This document shows, piece by piece, positions 1 to 8,210 of a stretch of 9,183 nucleotides of DNA. Positions within the stretch are counted from its first letter, which is position 1. Each line of letters begins with the position of its first letter. Source of the stretch: Planctomycetota bacterium (GTDB taxonomy: Bacteria; Planctomycetota; Phycisphaerae; WQYP01); contig JAJZNY010000357.1 of NCBI GenBank assembly GCA_021852245.1, positions 1 through 9,183 of the forward strand. The letters are read 5' to 3'. The notes beneath the pieces are model-generated. The model was not told where the DNA came from and did no database searches. It saw nothing but the letters and a program-made list of their open reading frames with translations. Both the position numbers and the translations under genes were made by a program.

Positions 1-71
1 TGAATCTGGGCGATCGGGATCAGGCGTGGGGTATTTATGCCCTGTGGCTTGATCCGCAGAATGGCGTTTAA
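1..71 (+). CDS. C-terminal end of an unidentified gene (partial, possibly phage structural)
   Basis: The frame beginning at base 3 is open from the window edge to a TAA at 69-71 and encodes 22 residues ending DPQNGV. The residues (WGIYALWLDP) read like ordinary protein, and the stop falls 26 bases before the next gene, as expected for tightly packed phage genes. Too little is visible to assign a family. By position before a tail-terminator-like gene it could be a head or head-tail joining protein, which is inference only. Confidence 0.5.
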   Translation, partial: NLGDRDQAWGIYALWLDPQNGV

Positions 72-97
72 GTCGGTCGAGATGGCGGAAGGCGGGC

Positions 98-511
98 ATG
101 CAGGCCTGGATAACGGGAATTATCAGCCAGATCAACGATGCGGACATCTCGGCCGCCATGGGAGTGGCGCCGGCGGTGTATCTGGATCGCGCCCCGGAGT
201 CGGCAACGCTGCCGCTGGTGGTGATTGCGGCAAAGAAGTCGGTGATGACGCATGATCTGGCGATGAATCAATACATTCAGGCGGAGGCGGAGATTGCGGT
301 TTATGCGACGCAGCTGTCCGCGGCTCAGGCGGGTGCCGACGTGATGGTCGCGGCAATCGACGGCGTGAATTTTGCGGTGCAGGGGGCGACTCTGCTGTCG
401 AATCGGATCATCGAATCGCCGGCGGCGACGATTTCACTGCTGAATTCCGCTGCCGAGCCGGTCTACAAAATCGGGCTGGGCGTCGGGGCGATCCTGTTTG
501 TGCTGAAATAA
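98..511 (+). CDS. Phage tail-terminator-like (DUF3168-like) protein
   Basis: This 137-residue protein has an N-terminal helix (about residues 1-15), then the pattern of a short variable stretch, 'LPLVVIAAKKS' near residues 38-48, an acidic beta-rich stretch 'AEAEIAVYAT' near 62-71, a helix with repeated Ala, and a final beta strand 'KIGLGVGAILFVL'. This order resembles the DUF3168 family of tail terminator/completion proteins, which cap the tail tube in long-tailed phages; the usual family length is about 120-140 residues. The assignment is by fold-like pattern, not by an invariant motif, so it is tentative. The start at 98 is the first ATG in frame and has a purine-rich GGAAGG a few bases upstream. 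The following gene also looks like a phage tail protein, which supports the reading. It could instead belong to a tail-derived contractile or gene-transfer particle. Confidence 0.5.
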   Translation: MQAWITGIISQINDADISAAMGVAPAVYLDRAPESATLPLVVIAAKKSVMTHDLAMNQYIQAEAEIAVYATQLSAAQAGADVMVAAIDGVNFAVQGATLLSNRIIESPAATISLLNSAAEPVYKIGLGVGAILFVLK

Positions 512-557
512 TCTGCAGCAAGCCGGTGATGAATCAGAGCATGGTGCGGGGTTACAG

Positions 558-932
558 ATGAACACATCCATTCCGCCGGGCATTTGGCAGGCAAATGTCG
601 AGTTGCCTGCGGGTATCAGCCTTAATGTGGTGCAGGCGGAACTGCGGGAGGAATTTCGGCAGACCGATTCGACTGCTTTTGCGGATGGGAGTTTCACCAG
701 CAGCATCATGACCGGCCAGCAACTGCGCGGCAGCATCAGCGGTCTGGTCAACAGCCGTGCACCGGGGCTTGGAACTTTATTTAACAGCGTACCGATCACC
801 TTCACGGCGGCTGGCGGAGAAAGCATCACCGGCACATTTAATATCTATGGGTTTCAATGGTCGCTGGCGGCTGATGAGCTCACGGCGTTTACGGCATGGG
901 TGGTCTCCACCGGGCCCTACACGGTAACCTAG
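558..932 (+). CDS. Phage tail-tube-like small structural protein
   Basis: This 124-residue protein is rich in Thr, Ser, Gly and beta-prone residues. It contains 'PITFTAAGGESITGTFNIYGFQWS' type strands near residues 78-101 (quoted only to show the alternation) and ends 'STGPYTVT'. Small beta-rich proteins that follow a tail terminator gene in phage clusters are usually tail tube or minor tail subunits, so I infer that role. No catalytic motif, signal peptide or membrane segment is visible. The ATG at 558 has a GGGG stretch about 6 bases upstream. The gap from the previous stop is 46 bases. The protein ends only 19 bases before the stop of the convergent host gene acpS, so no further tail genes (tape measure, baseplate) follow. 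The family call is tentative. Confidence 0.45.
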   Translation: MNTSIPPGIWQANVELPAGISLNVVQAELREEFRQTDSTAFADGSFTSSIMTGQQLRGSISGLVNSRAPGLGTLFNSVPITFTAAGGESITGTFNIYGFQWSLAADELTAFTAWVVSTGPYTVT

Positions 933-951
933 GGGCCGACAAGCTGAGTCT

Positions 952-1332
952 TTACCTTTCAGCGATGACGCTGGCGACGGCAGCGATGTCCGTGTGGCTG
1001 ATGCTGATGTGCCAATATTGGATGCCCAGTTCCCCGGCCCGGACCGCTGCGGCCCCGCGGAGTGTAATCAGCGGTTTGCCCAGCGGGTCGGGCAGAATCT
1101 CCATGTCCAGCCAGGAAATCGAATCGCGAAAACCGGTGCCGAGGGTTTTGACAATGGCTTCCTTGGCGGCAAAGCGTCCGGCGATGTGCGGCACCTGAAA
1201 TTTATATTCCGAAAACCAGCGGCGCTCGGCATCCGTAAAACAACGGTTCAGGAAGGCGTCGTCGTGCTTCTCCAGCATGCTCTGGATGCGGGCGAGTTCG
1301 ACCAGATCGACTCCGTGGCCGAGAATCGGCAT
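952..1332 (-). CDS. acpS: Holo-[acyl-carrier-protein] synthase (AcpS)
   Basis: It transfers the 4'-phosphopantetheine arm of coenzyme A to a serine of apo-acyl carrier protein, activating it for fatty-acid synthesis in the cytoplasm. The 126-residue product matches the usual AcpS length. Signature motifs are all present: 'GHGVDLVE' near the N-terminus with Asp9, 'GRFAAKEA' with Lys57-Glu58 (the Mg/CoA-binding motif), and 'HISISHT' at 108-114. The frame is open further upstream (to 1548 on the minus strand), but that extension lies under the Nudix gene on the other strand and has no family resemblance. I place the start at 1332 because AAGGAGG (1338-1344) is 5 bases away; the adjacent ATG at 1335 would leave only 2 bases. 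It is divergent from the Nudix gene and convergent with the phage-like genes. Confidence 0.95.
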   Translation of the reverse strand: MPILGHGVDLVELARIQSMLEKHDDAFLNRCFTDAERRWFSEYKFQVPHIAGRFAAKEAIVKTLGTGFRDSISWLDMEILPDPLGKPLITLRGAAAVRAGELGIQYWHISISHTDIAAVASVIAER

Positions 1333-1337
1333 CATTT

Positions 1338-1344
1338 CCTCCTT
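1338..1344 (-). promoter_or_regulatory. Ribosome binding site that fixes the acpS start
   Basis: The minus strand reads AAGGAGG here, a near-perfect Shine-Dalgarno match. Its distance to the two consecutive ATG codons (5 bases to 1332, 2 bases to 1335) favours the inner one. It also argues against the much longer open frame that begins at 1548. Confidence 0.85.
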
Positions 1345-1374
1345 AACAGCAGGACGGCGGATCAGATAGTCGCT

Positions 1375-1403
1375 ATCATGCACGCGTGTGGCGTAAACAT
1401 CAA
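1375..1403 (-). promoter_or_regulatory. Possible sigma70-type promoter for acpS
   Basis: On the minus strand TTGATG (1398-1403) is followed by a 17-base spacer and CATGAT (1375-1380). Each hexamer matches the consensus at four of six positions. It lies 43 bases upstream of the acpS start in the divergent intergenic region. The match is modest and could be chance. Confidence 0.3.
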
Positions 1404-1437
1404 ATAATTCAGGCCGCATGGAAATGGAGATAAGCGT

Positions 1438-2163
1438 ATGCAGGACGCCGAGAAGTGGGCATGGGGGCGATGGAGCGCTGCGCACCTGCTGGTGGAGTGG
1501 GTGGTGCCGCCGCAACTCTCCGGGGATGAGCGAAAGTTGATCGATCAACTCTGGAAGATGGAGGCGGATAAAGCGGCCGCACGCGGGCGGGTGTTATTTG
1601 ACGGTCCGATTGCGGCTCTGGCGGGATGGGAGCAGCGCGACGCGGCGCTGGTATTAAAGCTTTATCCGGCGAAATATTCGGAATTTCAGATGACGTGTGT
1701 GCGCCATGCCGACCGGTTTGACGACCGGGCCCGCCGCCCCGCCGTCGGTTCCAGCATTCTCCTCACACAGGGTGGGAAGGGATTTCTGGGATTGCGCGGC
1801 CGATCGGTGGCGGCATATCCGGAGCACCTGCATCTCTTCGGCGGGATCATCACGCTGGCCGAGGGAACCACTGGGCTGGATATCATGCATGAATTGCAGC
1901 GGGAAATGCACGAGGAACTGGGCCTGGCCCCGGCGGATCTGGTGACGGCACCGCTTCTTTGCGGCCTGTTCTATGAGCCGAATCTGCACCAACCGGAACT
2001 GATATGGACGGGGGCGATACGCAGCGGTCGCAATGTGGATTTAGCCGTGAATCATGAACACAGCGGCCTGCTGCGGGTTACCTCCGCGGAACTGACTAAA
2101 GGGAGCCTGCCAAATCCGGTTACACCTGTCGCCCGCAAAGCTTTGGAGTTGTTGCAGGTATAA
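1438..2163 (+). CDS. Nudix-family hydrolase with atypical Nudix box
   Basis: Nudix enzymes hydrolyse nucleoside diphosphates linked to another moiety, using divalent metal ions held by the Nudix box. In this 241-residue protein residues 136-162 show G136-x5-E142, then R155-E156-x2-E159-E160-x-G162, so the core REMHEELG metal-binding helix is intact. The stretch between E142 and R155 is 12 residues rather than the canonical 7, so the loop is longer than usual. The N-terminal ~100 residues do not match anything I recognise and may be an extra domain or substrate lid. The substrate cannot be told. The ATG at 1438 has GGAG 8 bases upstream; nearby upstream ATGs are out of frame. It is divergent from acpS and is followed 61 bases later by the TIGR04255 gene. 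Confidence 0.8.
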   Translation: MQDAEKWAWGRWSAAHLLVEWVVPPQLSGDERKLIDQLWKMEADKAAARGRVLFDGPIAALAGWEQRDAALVLKLYPAKYSEFQMTCVRHADRFDDRARRPAVGSSILLTQGGKGFLGLRGRSVAAYPEHLHLFGGIITLAEGTTGLDIMHELQREMHEELGLAPADLVTAPLLCGLFYEPNLHQPELIWTGAIRSGRNVDLAVNHEHSGLLRVTSAELTKGSLPNPVTPVARKALELLQV

Positions 2164-2177
2164 CGCGGGGATAAAAT
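2149..2177 (+). promoter_or_regulatory. Candidate sigma70-type promoter for the TIGR04255-Fic cassette
   Basis: TTGTTG (2149-2154) is separated by exactly 17 bases from TAAAAT (2172-2177). The -10 element matches consensus at five of six positions, the -35 at three of six. It overlaps the last codons of the Nudix gene and would start a transcript near 2184, about 40 bases before the TTG start at 2225. It would allow the cassette to be expressed independently of the Nudix gene. Confidence 0.4.
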
Positions 2178-2210
2178 TAATTCGTGTTGGTTGCCCGCAG
2201 GGTTTAACGG

Positions 2211-2217
2211 AGAAAGG
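2211..2217 (+). promoter_or_regulatory. Ribosome binding site supporting a TTG start
   Basis: AGAAAGG lies 7 bases before TTG at 2225. Together with the conserved Y-x-NAPI-E opening of the protein, this supports TTG rather than a later ATG as the initiation codon. Confidence 0.6.
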
Positions 2218-2224
2218 TTTTCGG

Positions 2225-2956
2225 TTGGTCGAGCGGCGGCACTACAAGAATGCACCTATCGAGAATGCCTTGATCGACGTGCAGGTGCTGCCGGCGGCTT
2301 TGGTGGATTTGGCGCTTCTTGCTGCGCCGCCTGCCGAAATTCGGGAGAAATACCCCGAGAGCCACCCGGTCATCTCTGGGAACGCCCAGATCAGCCTCGG
2401 AATGGTGTCGTCGGCGAACTTCCAGCCCAGCCAGATCGGTTATTTCCGTGGAAGCCCGTCAAGGCCATCCAGTTTCCAAGTGCGGCAAAACGGGCTTACG
2501 GCAAATCGATCTCGCCCTTACGAAAGTTGGGAGGTACTTCTTGGCGATTTCATGGAGTTATGGAACTGGTTCTCATCCGTAACACACGTTGCTCAGATCA
2601 CGCGGATCGGGGTGCGGTATGTGAATCGGTTTCATCTTCCGCAGCCTGCGGAAGATTTCAAACGGTTCTTCACCACATTGCCAACGATCGGCGATGGTCT
2701 GCCCGGTGGCCTGACGACATTCGGCATGCAACTCCAGATCCCCGTCCCTGAAAGTAGCGATATCGTTATTCTCAACCAAGCCATGCCTCCATTCGCCCAG
2801 GGCGAGACGCCATCGGTGATATTGGATATTGACGTTGTGCGGCCAACACCGACGGCAGGCTCGGATGTTGAGAGGGTTCTCAACGCACTGCACGCGATCG
2901 AGAGTAAGTTTTTTGAAGATTCAATAACCGACGTAACAAGGGAGTTAATCAAATGA
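2225..2956 (+). CDS. TIGR04255-family protein (function unknown)
   Basis: This 243-residue protein fits the sporadically distributed TIGR04255 family. It opens with a Tyr followed by 'KNAPIENALIDVQ', has a central 'RIGVRYVNRF' strand (about 147-156), then 'VILNQAM' and 'SVILDIDVV', and closes with a helix 'FFEDSITDVTRELI'. Family members are usually about 240-270 residues, so it is complete. The biochemical role is not known to me, and no catalytic motif, membrane segment or signal peptide is visible. The start is TTG at 2225: no in-frame ATG lies nearby upstream, AGAAAGG sits 7 bases before it, and this start gives the conserved N-terminus. Its stop overlaps the next ORF's ATG (ATGA), which indicates translational coupling. 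Confidence 0.75.
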   Translation: MVERRHYKNAPIENALIDVQVLPAALVDLALLAAPPAEIREKYPESHPVISGNAQISLGMVSSANFQPSQIGYFRGSPSRPSSFQVRQNGLTANRSRPYESWEVLLGDFMELWNWFSSVTHVAQITRIGVRYVNRFHLPQPAEDFKRFFTTLPTIGDGLPGGLTTFGMQLQIPVPESSDIVILNQAMPPFAQGETPSVILDIDVVRPTPTAGSDVERVLNALHAIESKFFEDSITDVTRELIK

Positions 2957-3342
2957 CGATCGCATTTCCCCTCCCATCCCCTGACTCATCCGTTCGGCCT
3001 TCCGGCCCATCGTCGCACGTGGGTTATGAGAACGCTGCTCGCGCAGACTTCCCATCCACCACGCCCGCTGATGAGGTAAGTGTAGATGGCACGCTGAGGT
3101 CGGTTCCCTATCAAGGTTGGTCGGCCGCGGCGATAGATTTCCCCCCGATTGATTACGCGGTTGCGGAGAAAAGCCTCCGCGACTACTGCGCCGCGATTGG
3201 CGAGGACTTTAACGTACTGGTAAAAGGGGCCGGGGCCCGCGCGCCGGGCGAACTTAAACCGTGGGAAGGCGAACCGGGTAGCGCAGAATTTAATGACATG
3301 GTGTTGGGCGACGACGAGGCGGTTGGTGGCGATATGTCCTGA
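2953..3342 (+). CDS. Unrecognised small protein, possibly the N-terminal part of the Fic protein
   Basis: I do not recognise this 129-residue protein. Residues 1-45 are rich in Pro, Ser and Thr and look disordered. Residues 55-100 look folded, with a helix 'YAVAEKSLRDYCAAIGEDF', and the C-terminus is acidic ('GDDEAVGGD'). Its ATG overlaps the TIGR04255 stop by 4 bases, and AAGGGAG lies 8 bases upstream, so translation here is likely. The next ORF, encoding the Fic domain, lies in the +1 frame and overlaps it by up to 50 bases. Two readings are open: an independent small partner of the Fic protein (antitoxin-like in position), or the amino-terminal half of one roughly 335-residue Fic protein cut by a one-base frameshift near 3340. 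I see no [ST]xxxE[GN] Fic-inhibitory motif in it. Confidence 0.6.
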   Translation: MTIAFPLPSPDSSVRPSGPSSHVGYENAARADFPSTTPADEVSVDGTLRSVPYQGWSAAAIDFPPIDYAVAEKSLRDYCAAIGEDFNVLVKGAGARAPGELKPWEGEPGSAEFNDMVLGDDEAVGGDMS

Positions 3343-3961
3343 ATGGTCGCAAGACGGTCCGTCAACGCGGGGAGCCGAATTCCGGCTATGCGTTGCCGAG
3401 GCGTACCGGATGGCTCACGTTGCGGCGCGGGCGGGTACCGTGGTGGACCCGGGTGCGTGCCGCGATTGGCACCGCACCATGTTCGCTCCGTCGGTTCCGA
3501 TGGATTACTACGCCGGTAACTTCAGGCAGCTTGATCATCGCCGGCCCTGCCTGGGAGTGGACGTCAAGGTGGGGAGCTGCTACGGGACGCCGCCCATGTT
3601 TGTCCCGCAGGCCACAGAGATGCTTTTTCGCTGGCTTGGCCGTGAAATCGTCGCGCTGCGCGCCCTATGGAATGGCGTACTGGGCGAAGAACAGTCGAAG
3701 AGGGCTGCGATCCTGCTCGGGGAATTTGCGTCGCGGTTTATCAAGATACATCCGTTTGTCAACGGCAACGGTAGAACTTCCAGACTACTTCTGGCCTGGG
3801 GCATGATGTATTTCGGGTTCAGGCCGCCGTTTACGGTGCACATACGCCCGGAAGGCAGAAGTTACGCGTGGGTCATGCAGCAGGCAATGAACGGCAACCC
3901 GGCGCCGCTGCAGCTCTTTCTTCTCAACAGCATCCGCCAGCGGGGCAGCGGTACTCGCTGA
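3293..3961 (+). CDS. Fic-domain protein (putative AMP-transferase)
   Basis: Fic proteins usually transfer AMP, or another phosphate-containing group, onto hydroxyl side chains of target proteins. The core motif HPFVNGNGRTSR is at residues 153-164, counted from the ATG at 3293. Also present are the upstream 'YYAGNFR' (72-78) that shapes the flap region and the downstream 'RSYAWVMQQAMNGNPAPL' helix typical of the fold. The motif's usual acidic residue (HxFx[DE]GNGR) is Asn157 here, a variant known in some Fic proteins, so activity is uncertain. The start is unclear: ATG 3293 has a poor ribosome site and gives an odd Trp/Cys/Arg-rich first 15 residues, whereas GTG 3326 has GAGG 6 bases upstream. 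It overlaps the preceding ORF in another frame, so it could also be the rest of a frameshifted gene. No inhibitory motif of the form [ST]xxxE[GN] is seen. Confidence 0.75.
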   Translation: MTWCWATTRRLVAICPEWSQDGPSTRGAEFRLCVAEAYRMAHVAARAGTVVDPGACRDWHRTMFAPSVPMDYYAGNFRQLDHRRPCLGVDVKVGSCYGTPPMFVPQATEMLFRWLGREIVALRALWNGVLGEEQSKRAAILLGEFASRFIKIHPFVNGNGRTSRLLLAWGMMYFGFRPPFTVHIRPEGRSYAWVMQQAMNGNPAPLQLFLLNSIRQRGSGTR

Positions 3962-3970
3962 AACCATCAT

Positions 3971-3998
3971 CCGCCCTTAAAATTCAGCCTTCGGGCGG
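3971..3998. other. Inverted repeat between the Fic gene and ndk
   Basis: CCGCCC (3971-3976) can pair with GGGCGG (3993-3998) across a 16-base loop. An alternative smaller hairpin GCC-TTCG-GGC (3987-3996) has a stable UUCG-type loop. No run of T follows, so an intrinsic terminator is not well supported. It lies 10 bases after the Fic stop and could slow or end transcription of the cassette before ndk. Confidence 0.25.
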
Positions 3999-4039
3999 GA
4001 GACGTTTAAAGCCCGGTCGAAGAAAATTGCGGAGGTTGT

Positions 4040-4510
4040 ATGGATCGAACATTGATTATTCTCAAACCGGACGCCGTGCAGCGCGGGCTGATGGGGGCGA
4101 TTATCAGCCGCTTCGAGGCCAAGGGCCTTGCCGTGATGGCCATGAAGATGGTGAAGTTGAGTCGTGCAACGACCGAAGCTCATTATGAGATGCACCGGGA
4201 GAGACCGTTTTTCAATTCGCTGGTGAATTTCATGACCAGCGGCCCGGTGGTGCTGATGGTGCTGGAGGGGAATCATGCCGTGGATGTGAGCCGCAAACTC
4301 ATCGGGGCCACGGCCGGTTTCAAGGCGGAGCCGGGGACGATCCGCGGCGATTTCGGCATGTCGGGAGCCAACAATCTGATCCACGGAAGCGATTCGAATG
4401 AATCGGCGAAGATTGAAATCGACCGATTTTTCAAGCCGGAGGAATTCTGCTCTTACGAACCCGCACTGCGAAACTGGATTTACGACATGAGCGGCGGCAA
4501 GCCGCAGTAA
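4040..4510 (+). CDS. ndk: Nucleoside diphosphate kinase
   Basis: It transfers the gamma phosphate between nucleoside triphosphates and diphosphates through a phospho-histidine, keeping the cytoplasmic NTP and dNTP pools balanced. All residues known for the family are visible: Lys9 (in 'LKPDAV'), Tyr49, Phe57, Arg85, Thr91, Arg102, Asn112 and the catalytic His115 in 'NLIHGSDS'. The product is 156 residues, slightly long, with a C-terminal tail 'YEPALRNWIYD' seen in a subset of bacterial enzymes. GGAGG lies 4 bases before the ATG. It begins 78 bases after the Fic gene and is the first of four closely spaced + strand genes. Confidence 0.97.
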   Translation: MDRTLIILKPDAVQRGLMGAIISRFEAKGLAVMAMKMVKLSRATTEAHYEMHRERPFFNSLVNFMTSGPVVLMVLEGNHAVDVSRKLIGATAGFKAEPGTIRGDFGMSGANNLIHGSDSNESAKIEIDRFFKPEEFCSYEPALRNWIYDMSGGKPQ

Positions 4511-4545
4511 AATTCCCGCCCACCGGGCCAGAAGGAGGCAACGCC

Positions 4546-4911
4546 ATGATTATTAAAAAAACATCATCGATTGCGCGGACGCCGGTCAGCATGCCCGGTG
4601 CCACCGATACGGATATGCAGATGCTGCTGGGGCCGGGCGACGGCTGCCCGAATTTTGCCATGCGTAAATTTACCGTCCATCCGGGCGGTCATACGCCGCA
4701 CCATCAGCACGACTATGAACACGAGGTACTGGTTCTTGCAGGACGGGGACATGCGGTGATGCCCGACGGCACGCGGCAGTTGCTTGAGCCGGGGGATGTC
4801 GCCTACGTACCGGCCAATCAGATGCATCAGTTTCTCAATGCGGGGCCGACCGATTTTGAATTCATCTGTCTTGTCCCGGCCAAAGTCCATCAGCCGGTGA
4901 ACTGCAGTTGA
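4546..4911 (+). CDS. Single-domain cupin protein
   Basis: This is a small beta-barrel protein of 121 residues that probably binds one metal ion; the substrate is unknown. Cupin motif 1 is visible at residues 48-65 with His53, His55 and Glu60. Motif 2 is at 83-98 with Pro89 and His94, in the order G-x5-P-x4-H-x3-N. These four ligands are the usual metal set. Such stand-alone cupins may be enzymes (dioxygenase or isomerase), sugar or hormone-like ligand binders, or stress proteins; nothing here decides. The ATG has a very strong AAGGAGG 7 bases upstream. It is 35 bases after ndk and 25 bases before the cardiolipin synthase gene, so it is probably co-transcribed with both. Confidence 0.88.
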   Translation: MIIKKTSSIARTPVSMPGATDTDMQMLLGPGDGCPNFAMRKFTVHPGGHTPHHQHDYEHEVLVLAGRGHAVMPDGTRQLLEPGDVAYVPANQMHQFLNAGPTDFEFICLVPAKVHQPVNCS

Positions 4912-4936
4912 TGCAGCACGGATGAAATGAGGGCCT

Positions 4937-6133
4937 ATGCACGCCTCATCAACCGCCGACACACCGTCGCGATCCGCAGCGAAGATGCCGCCCATTCTCG
5001 TGGCGGGCAATGAATTGACGATCTACGCCGAGGCGGCGCCGCTCTTTGAATCGATGATCATGGACATACGCTCCGCCCGCCGGCGGGTGTGGATGGAAAC
5101 CTATATTTTCGCCGATGACGGAAGCGGAAGTCGAATTGCGGAAGAGCTTTCGGCCGCCGCCCAGCGCCGGTTGGACACGCGGCTGCTCTACGATTCGGTG
5201 GGATCGATGCTGACGGAAAAATCGTTCTTTTCTGACATGCGGGATCAGGGGGTTGATGTTCATGCGTATCACACCTTTTTTGAGGCCCTGCGGCACTTTT
5301 CTCCGCTGCGGATCATGAATCGGCGCGACCACCGCAAGCTGCTGATTGTGGATGATGAGATCGTCTATTTCGGCGGGATGAATATCGTGGATCATGGGCG
5401 GGATTTCAGATATCTCAACACCCCGGAGGAAGCCGCGCCCACCGTTGGCTGGCGCGACTTTCATGTGCGGCTCAAAGGGCCGGCGGCCCAGCAGGTGGCG
5501 GCGAGTTTTGAGCGCAGTTGGGATCAGGCGCACGGCAGGCCGATATCCGTTCGGCCGCGGGCGTATCGGCGCGTGCATCTGCCGCAGCATGATGAGTCGA
5601 TTCATTTTTTTGACAGCGGGCATGGGCTCGGATACAGCCGGGCGGACCGGGTGTTCCGGCGTATCCTGCGTGGGGCGCAGCGCGAGGCGGTGATCGCGAT
5701 GGCCTACTTTGTGCCGGTGCGGCGCGTGCTGGGAGCGATCCTGCGGCTGCGGCGCGACAGGCGGCGGGTGCTGGTGGTGGTGCCGGCAATGGGAGATATG
5801 CCTCTGGTGCGCCATGCAAGCCAATATTTATATCGTAAATTGCTCAACCGCGGTGTCCGTATATTTGAACGCAGTAACCGCATGCTGCACGCGAAGCTGG
5901 TGATTGTGGACAAACGCTGGACGATCTGCGGCTCGTCGAATATGGACCCGCGCAGTCTGTGGATCAATCAGGAATTTCTGGCGGTTATTAAATCGGACGC
6001 CTTTGCGCGGGCGGCCCGCAGCATCGTCGCCTATGAACTGCACCATTCCCGGCGCGTCTCGCCGAATGAAACACGCCCGATCCATATTCGCATGCTCTGC
6101 GGTCTGGCGTGGCTGCTGCGCTGGTGGCTTTGA
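4937..6133 (+). CDS. Cardiolipin synthase, ClsB-like phospholipase D family
   Basis: It probably condenses phosphatidylglycerol with another phospholipid to make cardiolipin at the inner membrane. The 398-residue protein has the two HKD motifs that define the phospholipase D superfamily: H132-x-K134-x4-D139 followed by 'YFGGMN', and H318-x-K320-x4-D325 followed by 'CGSSNMDPRSL'. Unlike ClsA, it has no N-terminal membrane helices, and its overall architecture resembles E. coli ClsB. The last residues (386-398, rich in Leu and Trp) form a short hydrophobic tail that may touch the membrane. Other PLD-family reactions cannot be excluded. The start at 4937 has GAGGG only 3 bases upstream; a later ATG at 4985 has no better site. 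The gene lies 25 bases after the cupin gene and 15 before ligA. Confidence 0.88.
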   Translation: MHASSTADTPSRSAAKMPPILVAGNELTIYAEAAPLFESMIMDIRSARRRVWMETYIFADDGSGSRIAEELSAAAQRRLDTRLLYDSVGSMLTEKSFFSDMRDQGVDVHAYHTFFEALRHFSPLRIMNRRDHRKLLIVDDEIVYFGGMNIVDHGRDFRYLNTPEEAAPTVGWRDFHVRLKGPAAQQVAASFERSWDQAHGRPISVRPRAYRRVHLPQHDESIHFFDSGHGLGYSRADRVFRRILRGAQREAVIAMAYFVPVRRVLGAILRLRRDRRRVLVVVPAMGDMPLVRHASQYLYRKLLNRGVRIFERSNRMLHAKLVIVDKRWTICGSSNMDPRSLWINQEFLAVIKSDAFARAARSIVAYELHHSRRVSPNETRPIHIRMLCGLAWLLRWWL

Positions 6134-8203
<2,070 letters not shown>

Positions 8204-8210
8204 CGCGGCA

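Noticed and set aside
994..1407. 137-codon open frame on the + strand over acpS
   Set aside because: It lies fully antisense to a clear acpS gene and its translation has no recognisable motifs; it is a shadow of GC-rich coding sequence.
1333..1548. N-terminal extension of the acpS frame to give 198 residues
   Set aside because: The extra residues do not resemble AcpS, overlap the Nudix gene on the opposite strand, and the AAGGAGG site fits the start at 1332.
2191..2751. 186-codon open frame on the + strand
   Set aside because: It overlaps the TIGR04255 gene in another frame and shows no family resemblance.
4515..4530. GC-rich small inverted repeat (GCCC/GGGC) between ndk and the cupin gene as a terminator
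   Set aside because: The stem is only 4 base pairs with no T-run, and the next gene's ribosome site follows at once; it looks like chance in GC-rich DNA.
4949..5824. 291-codon open frame on the minus strand
   Set aside because: It is antisense to the cardiolipin synthase gene with both HKD motifs; its His/Pro/Arg-rich translation is typical of a shadow frame.
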